Shown one piece after another: positions 1 through 8,481 of a DNA stretch of 64,000 bases (positions are counted from its first letter, which is position 1; each line of letters opens with the position of its first letter). The notes under the pieces were generated by a model that searched no databases, had not been told where the DNA came from, and saw nothing but the letters and a program-made list of their open reading frames with translations. Source of the stretch: Planctomycetota bacterium. Lineage in GTDB: Bacteria; Planctomycetota; SZUA-567. The DNA is taken from assembly GCA_020060765.1 (NCBI GenBank), contig JAGUZQ010000110.1:1-64000 (forward strand). The letters run 5' to 3'. The translations under genes were made by a program, and so were the position numbers.

Positions 1-14
1 CATAGTCGTCTCCT
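1..14 (-). promoter_or_regulatory. RBS and start codon of a gene running off the left edge
   Basis: On the minus strand an ATG occupies positions 3-1. It is preceded by AGGAG (complement of 10-14) with a 6-nt spacer. This is a very good initiation site, so another minus-strand gene probably starts here and continues outside the window. It would lie downstream of the GH13 phosphorylase gene, about 90 nt after its stop. Only the start codon is visible, so nothing can be said about the product. Positions 15-95 hold no other feature I can recognise. Confidence 0.5.
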
Positions 15-95
15 CTAGAGGAAGGCTGAATCCTTCCACCGTATGTATCGACCATTTGCCGCCTCCTCATTCATCCTTTTAGGGCTGACAGGGTA

Positions 96-1865
96 CTAGG
101 CCTGTGCCAGCCAGACGCACTGGTAGGGAGCCAGTTGCAGGGCGCGGAAGTCCTCGCCGTAGGTGGTGTCGAGGATCAGGTCGGTCCAGACTCCGCTGGA
201 GAGTTCGTGCAGCGCTTCCTCCCCCCGCAGTTCCGCCGGTTCGTCGGAAAGATTATGGATGGCGACGATGCGTTCGCGGCAGTCGGGGCTGACCCGCCGG
301 AGCGCAAACACGTTGTCGCCCAGGTCGAGCACCGCCTGCGAAGAGTCGGGGTGGAAAGCGGCGTGAAGCGCGCGGGTGCGCAGCAGGCGAATATATTTCT
401 GGAACACGCGCGCGGTGGCGCTGGCGGGGTCGGTCAGCAGCGCGTGCAACTCCGCCTCCTCCCACTTGCGGCGGTTGATCGCGCGGGGATAGCCGAGGCG
501 GTCGACGCCGTCGTAATCGTTGCGGGTGGCGGTGAGACTGTGAAAATATACCGCCGGGATGCCCTGCAAAGACAGGGCGACGGTCTGCGAACAGAGAAAG
601 CGGGCGAGGTGGCGCTCGGTCACTTCCTCGCGACTGTCGGCCAGCGCGTCGAAATAGGTGATGTTCATTTCGTAAGCGCTGTCGGTGCCGTCGCTGTTGG
701 TTTTCGTGGAGATGTGCCCGCCCAGTTCGACGACGCGGTCGAACAGCGCCTGTTTCTCCTCCGGCGGGACAATGCCTTCCAGCGGTCGCACGCCGACGCC
801 GTCGTGGGAGGCGGTGAAGTTCAGGTAAGTGCAGCCGTGGGGCAACTGTCCCAGGCGCCGCGCCCATTCGGAAAGATATTTCGAGGTGCCGTTATGCAGC
901 GCGTGCAGCAACAGCGGCGGCAGGGAAAACTGGTAGACGATATTCGCCTCATCTCCCTGGCCGAAGTAGCTGATATTCTCCGCGTGGGGCACGTTGGTTT
1001 CGCTCAGTAATAGAACCTGCGGCGCGACCAGTTCGAGAAAGTCCCGCAGAATCCGCACCACCGCGTGGGTCTGCGGCAGGTGGACGCAGGCAGTGCCGAT
1101 CTCCTTCCAGAGATAGGCGATGGCGTCCATCCGCATGATTCGCACGCCCTTGGAAATGTAAAACAGAATGATGTCGAGAAACTCGAACAGCACGTCAGGG
1201 TTGGAGAAATCCAGGTCGATCTGGTCGCTGCTGAAGGTTGTCCAGACGTGGCGTTTGCCGTCGCGGGTGATGACTTCCGTCAGCAGCGGCAGGCTGCGCG
1301 GACGGACGACTTTTGACAAATCAGTCGCGGGATCGGTTTCGATAAAATACTTCCGTGCGGGAAGAATGCCGTTAACGTAATCCTTGAACCAGTCGCTTTT
1401 GCGCGAGGCGTGGTTCAGCACCAGATCGAACATGAGCTTGAAATTCCCGCCCAGCGCCTCGACATCCTTCCACTCGCCGAAGCCCTTATGCACCTGCCGG
1501 TAGTCGATGACGGAAAAGCCGTCGTCGGAGGAAAAGGGGCAGAAGGGCAAAAGGTGAATCGTGTTGAGCGCGCATTTAATTTTATCGTCGGCGAAGCGCT
1601 TCAGCGTGCAGAGGGGCGTTTCTTCCGGAGCGCGCACCATGTCGGCATAGGTGATCAGCACCGCGTCGGCCTGGTTCCAGAATACGCCGCGCGGCTCTGG
1701 GTTGTCGCCAACCTCGTAGCGCCCCACCAGCATCCGCAGCCGTTCCATGCACTGACCGGCGCGCTCGCCGTAAAGCAACTCGAAGCTGTCCCTGAATTCC
1801 CGCATGACCTCGGCCGGAATGAATTCTATCATCGCGCTGTTTCCCTTTTCTTTTGTTACCAACAT
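96..1865 (-). CDS. GH13_18 sugar phosphorylase (sucrose/glucosylglycerate phosphorylase type)
   Basis: A 589-residue alpha-amylase-fold enzyme of the sucrose phosphorylase subfamily, which splits an alpha-glucoside with phosphate to give glucose 1-phosphate. The catalytic triad is visible: nucleophile Asp247 in RMDA, acid/base Glu289 in LSETN, and transition-state Asp355 in ASHDG. HLLPFCPFSSDDGFSV near residue 104 is typical of the subfamily. There is no signal peptide, so it is cytoplasmic. The acceptor (fructose, glycerate, glycerol or other) cannot be read from sequence. The glycosyltransferase directly upstream on the same strand suggests a compatible-solute or storage glycoside that is made and recycled. 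The first ATG (1865) has GGGGAGGAG very close. Met12 (1832) has a weaker AAGGG, so the start is uncertain by 11 codons. Confidence 0.85.
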   Translation of the reverse strand: MLVTKEKGNSAMIEFIPAEVMREFRDSFELLYGERAGQCMERLRMLVGRYEVGDNPEPRGVFWNQADAVLITYADMVRAPEETPLCTLKRFADDKIKCALNTIHLLPFCPFSSDDGFSVIDYRQVHKGFGEWKDVEALGGNFKLMFDLVLNHASRKSDWFKDYVNGILPARKYFIETDPATDLSKVVRPRSLPLLTEVITRDGKRHVWTTFSSDQIDLDFSNPDVLFEFLDIILFYISKGVRIMRMDAIAYLWKEIGTACVHLPQTHAVVRILRDFLELVAPQVLLLSETNVPHAENISYFGQGDEANIVYQFSLPPLLLHALHNGTSKYLSEWARRLGQLPHGCTYLNFTASHDGVGVRPLEGIVPPEEKQALFDRVVELGGHISTKTNSDGTDSAYEMNITYFDALADSREEVTERHLARFLCSQTVALSLQGIPAVYFHSLTATRNDYDGVDRLGYPRAINRRKWEEAELHALLTDPASATARVFQKYIRLLRTRALHAAFHPDSSQAVLDLGDNVFALRRVSPDCRERIVAIHNLSDEPAELRGEEALHELSSGVWTDLILDTTYGEDFRALQLAPYQCVWLAQA

Positions 1866-1868
1866 AAC

Positions 1869-1946
1869 TCCTCCCCTTCCAGGGGAGGTTGGGAGGGGTG
1901 AACGCTTTCCCCACTCACCCCTCTAACTCCCCCTGGCAGGGGGAGA
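1869..1946. repeat. Double-hairpin inverted repeat between GT and phosphorylase genes
   Basis: Two arms, CTCCCCTTCCAGGGGAG followed by a GGGAGGGGTGA tail (1871-1901), and the mirrored TCACCCCTCTAACT followed by CCCCTGGCAGGGGG (about 1916-1945). Each arm contains its own small hairpin, and the two arms are imperfect inverted copies of each other. This is the architecture of a REP/BIME-type extragenic element. It fills most of the 87-nt gap and could also act as a transcript stabiliser or attenuator. Confidence 0.55.
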
Positions 1947-1952
1947 AACTCA

Positions 1953-3209
1953 TCACAGGCCGGTGACGTTGGTGATCAGCGTGCGCAGGGAGCGGCGCAG
2001 AATGCGGTAGCTGAAATAACGCTTGGCGGTTTCGTAGTTGTGCTCCACGATTTCGCGGCGGTAAGGCGCATCCTCCAACACGCGGCGCACGTCCTCCACC
2101 ACGTTCTTCGTCACAAACCCGTCCATCGCAGTGACCTTGAACCCGCGCGGTTCGATGTCGCGCGCGAAAATGGCGTAGCGGTTGATCAGGATCGGCACCT
2201 TGAAATACAACGCTTCAAGAAACGCGTTGCCGAAGCCTTCGTACAGACTGGGATAGGTCACCAGATTGGCGTGGGGGTACAGATCCCATAAGGTATAGAC
2301 TTTCTGGCCTTCGGGGTTGAACTGCCTGACTTCGCCGATGCGGGTGGAGATGAAGCGGATGTCGATCCCGCTCTCGCGGGCGAGTTCGTGCAGCATGTGC
2401 ATGTATTCAAAACCCTCGTCGCCCGCGTCGTGGCTGATGACCAGTTTATAGCGCGGATCGCCCAGCGACTGCACCAGCTTGATAGCGTGCTCAATGCCCT
2501 TGCGAGGAACTATGCGGGTGGGTTGCAGAATCATGATATCGCCTGGTTTCAGCCCGATCTGCGCGCGTACGTCTGACGCGTAGCCATCTCCCGCCGGAGG
2601 CGCGTTTTCAAAATCCAGCACGTTGGGAATCAGGGTGGAAGGGACACCTTTCCGCCAGGACAGTTCCTCCTGCGCCGACTGGTTGATGACGGTATGCTGG
2701 AGGCAGGGGTCGCGCGGGGGAAACGCCATTTCCAGGAAATCCTGCACGGCGTTAAGCGAAAAGCGGGTGCGCTCCCAGTAAAAATCGTGGTGGTGGGCGA
2801 TAGCCGGAATCCGCGTCTCTGCCAGGAACTCGGTGATCGCCACGCCCAACGGCACGTGCATCGGGATGGTCAGCACGTTTTCCAGCACCAGCATCGAGAG
2901 GTTGAACTGTTCGACAAAGGTGTAGAGCGTGCCTTTCAGATATTCGGCGAGGCTGCGGATGCGGCGGCTGACCTGGCGCGACCGCTGGCCGCGTCCCCAG
3001 ATGCGCTGGTTGATCCACTCGTTTTCGGGATGGCCGAAATGCGCCTCGGGCACGCAAAGGCTGTCGGCGGGAGCGCGGTCGAGGCGGCCGCCGTACCACT
3101 TGCTGATGTGCTTGTCTGCCCAGAGGACTTCCGCCCACTTGGCGCTTTCCAGAGACACGCCGTCGGTTCCGGCGAAGCGGGTGGAGATGAAGCCGATTCG
3201 TTCAGGCAT
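1953..3209 (-). CDS. Glycosyltransferase family 4
   Basis: A retaining GT-B glycosyltransferase of about 418 residues. It begins [20 protein letters not shown], the usual N-terminal Rossmann strand plus glycine-rich loop. The C-terminal half has [14 protein letters not shown] and the E-x7-E motif [10 protein letters not shown], which binds the nucleotide-sugar. The start is placed at Met in frame at 3209 with AGAGGAA upstream. A longer reading frame to 3272 would translate the TAGTCCC repeat and is unlikely. It lies 87 nt upstream of the GH13_18 phosphorylase on the same strand, so the two may act on the same glycoside. I infer a solute such as glucosyl- or mannosylglucosyl-glycerate, but neither donor nor acceptor is determined. 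Confidence 0.8.
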   Translation of the reverse strand: MPERIGFISTRFAGTDGVSLESAKWAEVLWADKHISKWYGGRLDRAPADSLCVPEAHFGHPENEWINQRIWGRGQRSRQVSRRIRSLAEYLKGTLYTFVEQFNLSMLVLENVLTIPMHVPLGVAITEFLAETRIPAIAHHHDFYWERTRFSLNAVQDFLEMAFPPRDPCLQHTVINQSAQEELSWRKGVPSTLIPNVLDFENAPPAGDGYASDVRAQIGLKPGDIMILQPTRIVPRKGIEHAIKLVQSLGDPRYKLVISHDAGDEGFEYMHMLHELARESGIDIRFISTRIGEVRQFNPEGQKVYTLWDLYPHANLVTYPSLYEGFGNAFLEALYFKVPILINRYAIFARDIEPRGFKVTAMDGFVTKNVVEDVRRVLEDAPYRREIVEHNYETAKRYFSYRILRRSLRTLITNVTGL

Positions 3210-3227
3210 AAGGAAATTCCTCTTGCG

Positions 3228-3350
3228 AGGGACTAGGGGACTAAGGCACTGGTCTCTGACTTGCCTGGACAATTAAGTTGTCCTCGATCAAAGATTATAA
3301 GCACCGCGCCTTCGGAAGATTTTTCTTAGTCCCCTAGTCCCTTAGTCCCT
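3228..3350. repeat. Inverted pair of TAGTCCC-type tandem octamers
   Basis: The left arm AGGGACTAGGGGACTAAGG (3228-3246) is the reverse complement of 18 bp of the right arm (3325-3350), where TAGTCCC(C/T) is repeated three times. About 78 nt separate the arms. The right arm runs into the rseP stop codon (3349-3351). The pair resembles the short tandem repeats described from cyanobacteria (STRR). A second pair with a different heptamer lies at 37080-37222. Confidence 0.6.
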
Positions 3351-5532
3351 AATAAAACAGATCGAACCAGGTCACGGTCGCGATCAGGGTTAAAAGGCAG
3401 ATGAGCCCCGCGTACTGAGCGATTTCCTTAATGCGCTCGCTGGGAGGCGAGCCCTTGACCCATTCGATCAGCGCGAACAGCAGGTGCCCGCCGTCAAGCA
3501 CCGGAATCGGCAGCAGGTTGCACACGCCCAGGTTGATGCTGATAAAGGCGATCAGCCAGATAAACGAGCCCAGCCCCGAATCGGCGCCTACCTTAATAGT
3601 CTTGAAGACGCTGATGGGGCCGCCCAGCGCGGTGACGGAGACCTTGCCCACCACCAACTTATGCAGCAAACCGTAGATCGACAGCGACATCCCCACCCAC
3701 TCACGCCCCGCTTCCCGGAGGGCGGTGAGAAAATCCGGCGCCAGCCGCTCGGTGCGTGCGCTCATCAGCAGGAACATGAATTGACCCTGCAAACCGGCAG
3801 AAAGCGGATCTTTGAGAACGCTTTCGGGCGTGTCGATAATCGGCATGTGACCCTTGCCAGCAGGGTCTTTCCAGGCCAGCTCGAAATGCTTCAGGTTGAG
3901 GTCGAAAGTAAGGGAAATAATTTCCGAGCCTGGAACTATTTTCTGCTTGTCGGCCAGCGACCCCGGCATGACGTAGGCAATCTGGTTGCTGGCTCCCAGA
4001 CCGATGCCGATTCGGGGGATGCCAGTAGCAAGGGAAACAACTGGCGTTAGCTTGATTTCCAGACGCTGCGTCGGCAGGTCCTTGGACTTGCGCTCCACCA
4101 GCAGGGTAAACTCGCGTGCGCCGAGGCGCGCGACGATTTCACCCGGCAGTTCGCCGCCGGGAACGAACTCGACCTTTTCTTCAGGAATCGCGGGATTCCA
4201 GGCGCTTTTCAGCAAGTCGCCCGAACGGAAACGGCTGCCTTCCACTCCCGGCAGAACTTCGGTGACAGCATAACCCTTGCCGTCTTCAGTTGGCTTGATC
4301 AGCACGCCCAGCAGGGTGTCCATGCCTTGCGGATTTTCCTTCACGATGCGGGCGTTGCCACCGTTTTTGTATTTCACGGGAGTAACGGATATATTCATCG
4401 CCGCGCCATCGCGCACCAGTTCGATTCCCACTTCGTTCAGGCCGCAGCTTTTAGTGTATTCGATCAGATCCTGCGTATCGAGGAAGCGGATAGTCTTATC
4501 TTTTTCCTTGATGCCGTACAGCAAATCGCCGGGGTGCAGCCCCGCCTTCTGCGCCGGGGAATCGCCCTCGACTGCGGTACACTGGATATAATAGCGCGCG
4601 CCTAAATCGAATTGCCCGCCGCCGCAGACCGGCACTATTTCCCTGAATTCCTTGCCGTTCCGGCGGATCGTCAAGGCCATGCTCTTGCCAGGGATTTTAC
4701 TCGCCGCGTCTTCCAGTTCGTGCCCGTGCAGTGGAGCGAGCTTCTTTTCGCCCGAACCGTCATCATAGGCGACGATCTCGTCTTCCAGTTGAATCTTGCG
4801 CCTGATTTCGCTATAGCGCGGATCGAGGGAAATCCCGCCGACCTTACGGCTGAGGGGAGGAGCGACGCCGATAGTGGTGATGCCCCCGCGCTGGGAATTA
4901 TCAACCGTGCCTGCGAAAATCAGGTCGAAACTGGTGGCGGCGTCGCCCTCATTTTCGCCGGGGCGCTCAATGCGGAACCTGATCTTGCTTCCCGCCGACA
5001 TCGCCACTTCCTGGATGATGCCGTTGAAGTTGCGGATTTCCTTGTCGTTGATGCGCAGGAATTTGTCGCCGGTGCGGATGCCGTTGACTTCGGCAGGTGA
5101 ACCGGAGCGCACTTCGCCCGCGACGTTGGGCGGGAAGGGAATGCCGTAGAGAAATCCCGCCACCAGCAGAATGAAACCGAAGATGAAATTCAGGATCACG
5201 CCCGCCGCCATGATGAGCGCGCGCCCCCACAAGGGCGCGGAAGGGTATTCGTCAGGCGCGCCGGTGGTTTTCTGGTCGCGGGGGTCGTCGGCCTGCCCGG
5301 CGGGCTTGACGTAACCGCCCAGGGGGATTACGCCGATGCCGTAAACGGTGCCGTTGATCTCTTTCTTGAGGCCGATGCCCCAAGCGTCGAAGCCGAGAAA
5401 AAACCGCTCCACCCGCACGCCCACGATCCGGCAGGCGAGATAATGCCCCAGTTCGTGTACGAATACTAGTACGGAAAATCCGAGCAATACGATAGCGATG
5501 GAATAAGGTGCGCCTAAGCCGATGATGTCCAT
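3349..5532 (-). CDS. rseP: RseP-type site-2 intramembrane metalloprotease with extra PDZ domains
   Basis: An S2P-family zinc protease of 727 residues, which cleaves membrane-embedded anti-sigma factors and signal-peptide remnants. The active-site HELGH is at residues 26-30 within the first membrane helix. The second motif, LLPIPVLDGGHLLF, is near residue 680. RseP is usually about 450 residues long with one or two PDZ domains. Here the periplasmic region shows about four PDZ-like stretches, starting near residues 138, 315, 410 and 520. The ATG overlaps the dxr stop by one base (TAATG), which implies translational coupling. It is the last gene of ruvB-lolD-dxr-rseP, and the dxr-rseP neighbourhood is common in bacteria. 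Confidence 0.92.
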   Translation of the reverse strand: MDIIGLGAPYSIAIVLLGFSVLVFVHELGHYLACRIVGVRVERFFLGFDAWGIGLKKEINGTVYGIGVIPLGGYVKPAGQADDPRDQKTTGAPDEYPSAPLWGRALIMAAGVILNFIFGFILLVAGFLYGIPFPPNVAGEVRSGSPAEVNGIRTGDKFLRINDKEIRNFNGIIQEVAMSAGSKIRFRIERPGENEGDAATSFDLIFAGTVDNSQRGGITTIGVAPPLSRKVGGISLDPRYSEIRRKIQLEDEIVAYDDGSGEKKLAPLHGHELEDAASKIPGKSMALTIRRNGKEFREIVPVCGGGQFDLGARYYIQCTAVEGDSPAQKAGLHPGDLLYGIKEKDKTIRFLDTQDLIEYTKSCGLNEVGIELVRDGAAMNISVTPVKYKNGGNARIVKENPQGMDTLLGVLIKPTEDGKGYAVTEVLPGVEGSRFRSGDLLKSAWNPAIPEEKVEFVPGGELPGEIVARLGAREFTLLVERKSKDLPTQRLEIKLTPVVSLATGIPRIGIGLGASNQIAYVMPGSLADKQKIVPGSEIISLTFDLNLKHFELAWKDPAGKGHMPIIDTPESVLKDPLSAGLQGQFMFLLMSARTERLAPDFLTALREAGREWVGMSLSIYGLLHKLVVGKVSVTALGGPISVFKTIKVGADSGLGSFIWLIAFISINLGVCNLLPIPVLDGGHLLFALIEWVKGSPPSERIKEIAQYAGLICLLTLIATVTWFDLFY

Positions 5533-6683
5533 TATGCCGAAAACCTCCGAGTGAGAAAATCCCGCGCCGCCTTTTCCGCCGCCTCTATTTCCGCCAGTTC
5601 GGGTCTTTCGATTATTTCGATATTTTCCAGCGCCGCGCGCACCGCATCGGCGATAGCCGTAAAGCTCAACTTGCCGCTCAGGAAAAGGCCGACCGCTTCC
5701 TCGTTGGCGGCGGAATAAATCGCGGGAGCGGTTCCCCCGCGCCGACCCGCCTCCAGCCCCAGCGGCAGCAGCGGGAATTTATCGCAGTCCGGCTCTTCAA
5801 ATTCGAGCCTGCCGATTGCCGCCAGGTCGGGCGCGGCGGCGGGGGAAGCCAGTCTTTCCGGCCAGCCCAGAGCGTAGCGGATCGGCCCGCGCATGTCGGG
5901 GTTGCCCAGTTGCGCCAGCATCGACCCATCGGCGAATTCCACCAGCCCGTGCACGATGGACTGCGGGTGTATCGTTACTTGTATCTTAGCATAAGCCAGC
6001 GAAAAAAGCCAGTGCGCTTCCATGACTTCCAGCGCTTTGTTAGCGAGAGTCGCGGAATCGACCGTGATTTTCGCCCCCATATTCCATGTCGGATGAGCCC
6101 TCGCCTCCTTCGGCGTGACCGCATGCAATTCAGCCACGTCCCTGCGCAGAAACGGCCCGCCCGAAGCAGTGATAATCAGCTTGCGCACGCGCGAGGCGTC
6201 GCGCCCGCCCAGGCACTGGAACAGCGCGCTGTGTTCCGAATCGACGGGAATGATGTTCACCCTTTTCGCAGCCGCCTGCGTCATGACGATTTCGCCTGCC
6301 GCCACCAGCGATTCTTTGTTGGCCAACGCGATATCCATTCCCGCGTCAATAGCCGCCAAAGTCGGGCGCAGTCCTGCCGAGCCGACAATCGCGCTCAGGC
6401 ACAGGTCGGCGCCGCATTCGCGCACGCAATCGACAATTCCAGCCGCGCCGGAGAAAATCCGGCAACTGTCCGCAGGCAACATTTTGCCCAGTTCAGCCGC
6501 TTTGGCCGGATCAGCGACCGCCGCCATTTCCAGCCTGAATTCGGAAATATCCGCCGCCAGCCGCGCGACGTTGTTGCCTGCCGCCAGCGCCGTCACGCGG
6601 AACAGATCAGGATGCTCACGCACGACGTCCAGGGCATTCTGTCCGATTGAACCGGTCGCGCCAAGTATGAGAAGTTTTTTCAT
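5532..6683 (-). CDS. dxr: 1-deoxy-D-xylulose-5-phosphate reductoisomerase
   Basis: The second enzyme of the MEP isoprenoid pathway, which converts DXP to 2-C-methylerythritol 4-phosphate with NADPH. The protein has 383 residues, a normal length. The NADPH-binding GATGSIGQNALDV is at residues 8-20, ALANKESLV in the middle, and NMGAKITVDSATLANKALEVMEA carries metal- and substrate-binding residues. It overlaps the upstream ATP-binding gene by 4 nt (ATGA) and rseP by 1 nt, so all three are translated from one mRNA. Confidence 0.96.
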   Translation of the reverse strand: MKKLLILGATGSIGQNALDVVREHPDLFRVTALAAGNNVARLAADISEFRLEMAAVADPAKAAELGKMLPADSCRIFSGAAGIVDCVRECGADLCLSAIVGSAGLRPTLAAIDAGMDIALANKESLVAAGEIVMTQAAAKRVNIIPVDSEHSALFQCLGGRDASRVRKLIITASGGPFLRRDVAELHAVTPKEARAHPTWNMGAKITVDSATLANKALEVMEAHWLFSLAYAKIQVTIHPQSIVHGLVEFADGSMLAQLGNPDMRGPIRYALGWPERLASPAAAPDLAAIGRLEFEEPDCDKFPLLPLGLEAGRRGGTAPAIYSAANEEAVGLFLSGKLSFTAIADAVRAALENIEIIERPELAEIEAAEKAARDFLTRRFSA

Positions 6684-7348
6684 ATAGCCAGAATTCTTCC
6701 TGCGACCAGCCGCGCCCGGCGCGAAAAGCGCGCGGCGATTTCCGGATTGTGGGTTACGACAATCGCGGTCACGTTCTGCGTCGCCAGAATGCCGTTAAGC
6801 AAATCCGCCACCGCGTTGCCGTTTTCCTCGTCAAGGTTTCCCGTCGGTTCATCGCATAATAATAGCGGCGGCTTGTTCATCAATGCGCGCGCGATTGCCA
6901 CCCGTTGCCGCTCGCCGCCGGACAACTCGCCCGGAAAGGAATTTTCCCGACCCTCCAGCCCGACCACTCGCAGCAACTCCCCCGCCCTGCCCTTCTCTGC
7001 CTTCGGCGCGCCTTCCGCCAACGCAGGCAGTTGCACATTTTCCCACGCGGTCAGTTCCGGCAGGAGATGATGTTCCTGGAACACGAATCCGATCCGGCGG
7101 CAGCGATACCTTGCCGCATCTTCCTCACTCAGACCGGAAAGCTTTTCTCCGCCGAAAACAACCTCGCCCGCATCTGGTTTCTCCAGAGCGCCGATAATGT
7201 TAAGTAACGTGCTTTTGCCTGCTCCAGATGCTCCCGTCACCGCCAGGCTTTCGCCGGGACACAATTGAAAACTCACGCCCGCCAGCACCTCAAGGAGGCC
7301 GTAGGACTTTTTCACGTTTTCCACTGACAGGGCGTTTTCGTCAGACAT
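6680..7348 (-). CDS. ABC transporter ATP-binding protein, LolD/MacB family
   Basis: A 222-residue ATPase with Walker A GASGAGKST, Q-loop FVFQEHHLLPELT, signature LSGGERQRVAIARAL and Walker B LLLCDEPTGNLD. The sequence is closest in style to LolD, which drives lipoprotein release from the inner membrane, or to FtsE/MacB ATPases. Its membrane partner (LolC/E type) is not adjacent. The upstream neighbour is ruvB (3 nt gap) and the downstream neighbour is dxr (4 nt overlap). The partner must be encoded elsewhere, and LolD is an inference from family resemblance. Confidence 0.85.
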   Translation of the reverse strand: MSDENALSVENVKKSYGLLEVLAGVSFQLCPGESLAVTGASGAGKSTLLNIIGALEKPDAGEVVFGGEKLSGLSEEDAARYRCRRIGFVFQEHHLLPELTAWENVQLPALAEGAPKAEKGRAGELLRVVGLEGRENSFPGELSGGERQRVAIARALMNKPPLLLCDEPTGNLDEENGNAVADLLNGILATQNVTAIVVTHNPEIAARFSRRARLVAGRILAI

Positions 7349-7351
7349 ACG

Positions 7352-8353
7352 CTAAAACAGCCCCCCCTGCCCCGGCGTTCTGCCGAGATACTCGTAGCCT
7401 TTGGGCGCGAGTTTGCGGCCTTGCGGAGTCTTGGAGATCAGTCCTTCGCGGATGAGATAAGGTTCGTAAACATTTTCCAGCGTGTCGTCGGTTTCGCCCA
7501 CCGTCACCGCCAGCGTTTTCAGTCCCACCGGACCGCCATCGTGATTATAGAGCGTCTGCAACAAGCGTCGATCCATGTCAGTCAACCCGCCTTCGTCCAC
7601 TCCCAGCATAGCCAGTCCCTGGCGGGCGATTTCACGAGTAACCCGGCCGTCGCCCTTGACCTCGGCCACGTCCCGCACGCGCGAGAGAAACCGGTTGGCG
7701 ATGCGGGGCGTACCCCGACAGCGCGTGGCCAGTTCCAGCGCTCCTTCCTCCTCCAGTTCGACGCCCAGAATTCCGGCGGAACGGTGGATGATGGAAACGA
7801 GATGCTCGGGGGGATAATATTCCAGCCGTTCCAGAATGCCGAAGCGCGCGCGGAACGGCGCCGTCAGCAGACCCTCGCGCGTGGTCGCGCCGATCAGGGT
7901 GAAACGCGGGATGGTGAGATGGATCGACTTGGCGTACAGCCCCGACTCCATTACCACGTCAATCGCCCAGTCCTCCATCGCGGAGTAGAGATACTCCTCC
8001 ACTACATTAGACAGGCGATGAATCTCGTCAATGAACAATACTTCGCCTTCTTTCATGCCGGTCAGCAGCCCCGCCAGGTCGGCGGGACGCTCCAGCGCGG
8101 GGCCGGAAGTGGTTTTCATTTCCGTTTCCATCTCGGCAGAGACGATGCCCGCAAGCGTAGTCTTGCCCAGCCCCGGCGGCCCGGAAAACAGGATATGATC
8201 CAGCGGCTCACCCCGCCGTTTGGCGGCGGTGATGTAGATGCGCAGGTTTTCCTTGACGCGATCCTGCCCCGGAAAATCCTCGAACACTTTCGGGCGCAAC
8301 CGGTTTTCAAACGCCTTGTCCTGGGCGTTACCGGCGAGATTTTCGTTTTCCAC
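7352..8353 (-). CDS. ruvB: Holliday junction branch migration helicase RuvB
   Basis: A 333-residue AAA+ motor that drives branch migration with RuvA. Visible are LRPKVFEDFPGQ at the N terminus, Walker A GPPGLGKTT, Walker B FIDEIHRL, sensor 1/arginine-finger region GATTREGLLTAPFRARFG and the C-terminal winged-helix LISKTPQGRKL. Length is typical. It is the first gene of the minus-strand operon that continues with lolD-like, dxr and rseP. ruvA and ruvC are not in this window. Confidence 0.97.
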   Translation of the reverse strand: MENENLAGNAQDKAFENRLRPKVFEDFPGQDRVKENLRIYITAAKRRGEPLDHILFSGPPGLGKTTLAGIVSAEMETEMKTTSGPALERPADLAGLLTGMKEGEVLFIDEIHRLSNVVEEYLYSAMEDWAIDVVMESGLYAKSIHLTIPRFTLIGATTREGLLTAPFRARFGILERLEYYPPEHLVSIIHRSAGILGVELEEEGALELATRCRGTPRIANRFLSRVRDVAEVKGDGRVTREIARQGLAMLGVDEGGLTDMDRRLLQTLYNHDGGPVGLKTLAVTVGETDDTLENVYEPYLIREGLISKTPQGRKLAPKGYEYLGRTPGQGGLF

Positions 8354-8481
8354 AAGCTTTCCTAAATTTACAGAAACCCCGACGGCGGACTGGGCGATAT
8401 GCCGCTTCCGCGCGGATTGGCAGGTATTATATGGAAATGGACTGCACGATAAAAGCGAAAAGGCAAAACCGCGCGGAAAGC

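Noticed and set aside
135-1010. Long plus-strand frame opposite the GH13 gene
   Set aside because: It is a shadow of the phosphorylase reading frame. The antisense peptide is Arg/Val/Gly-rich without motifs, whereas the minus strand has the full catalytic triad.
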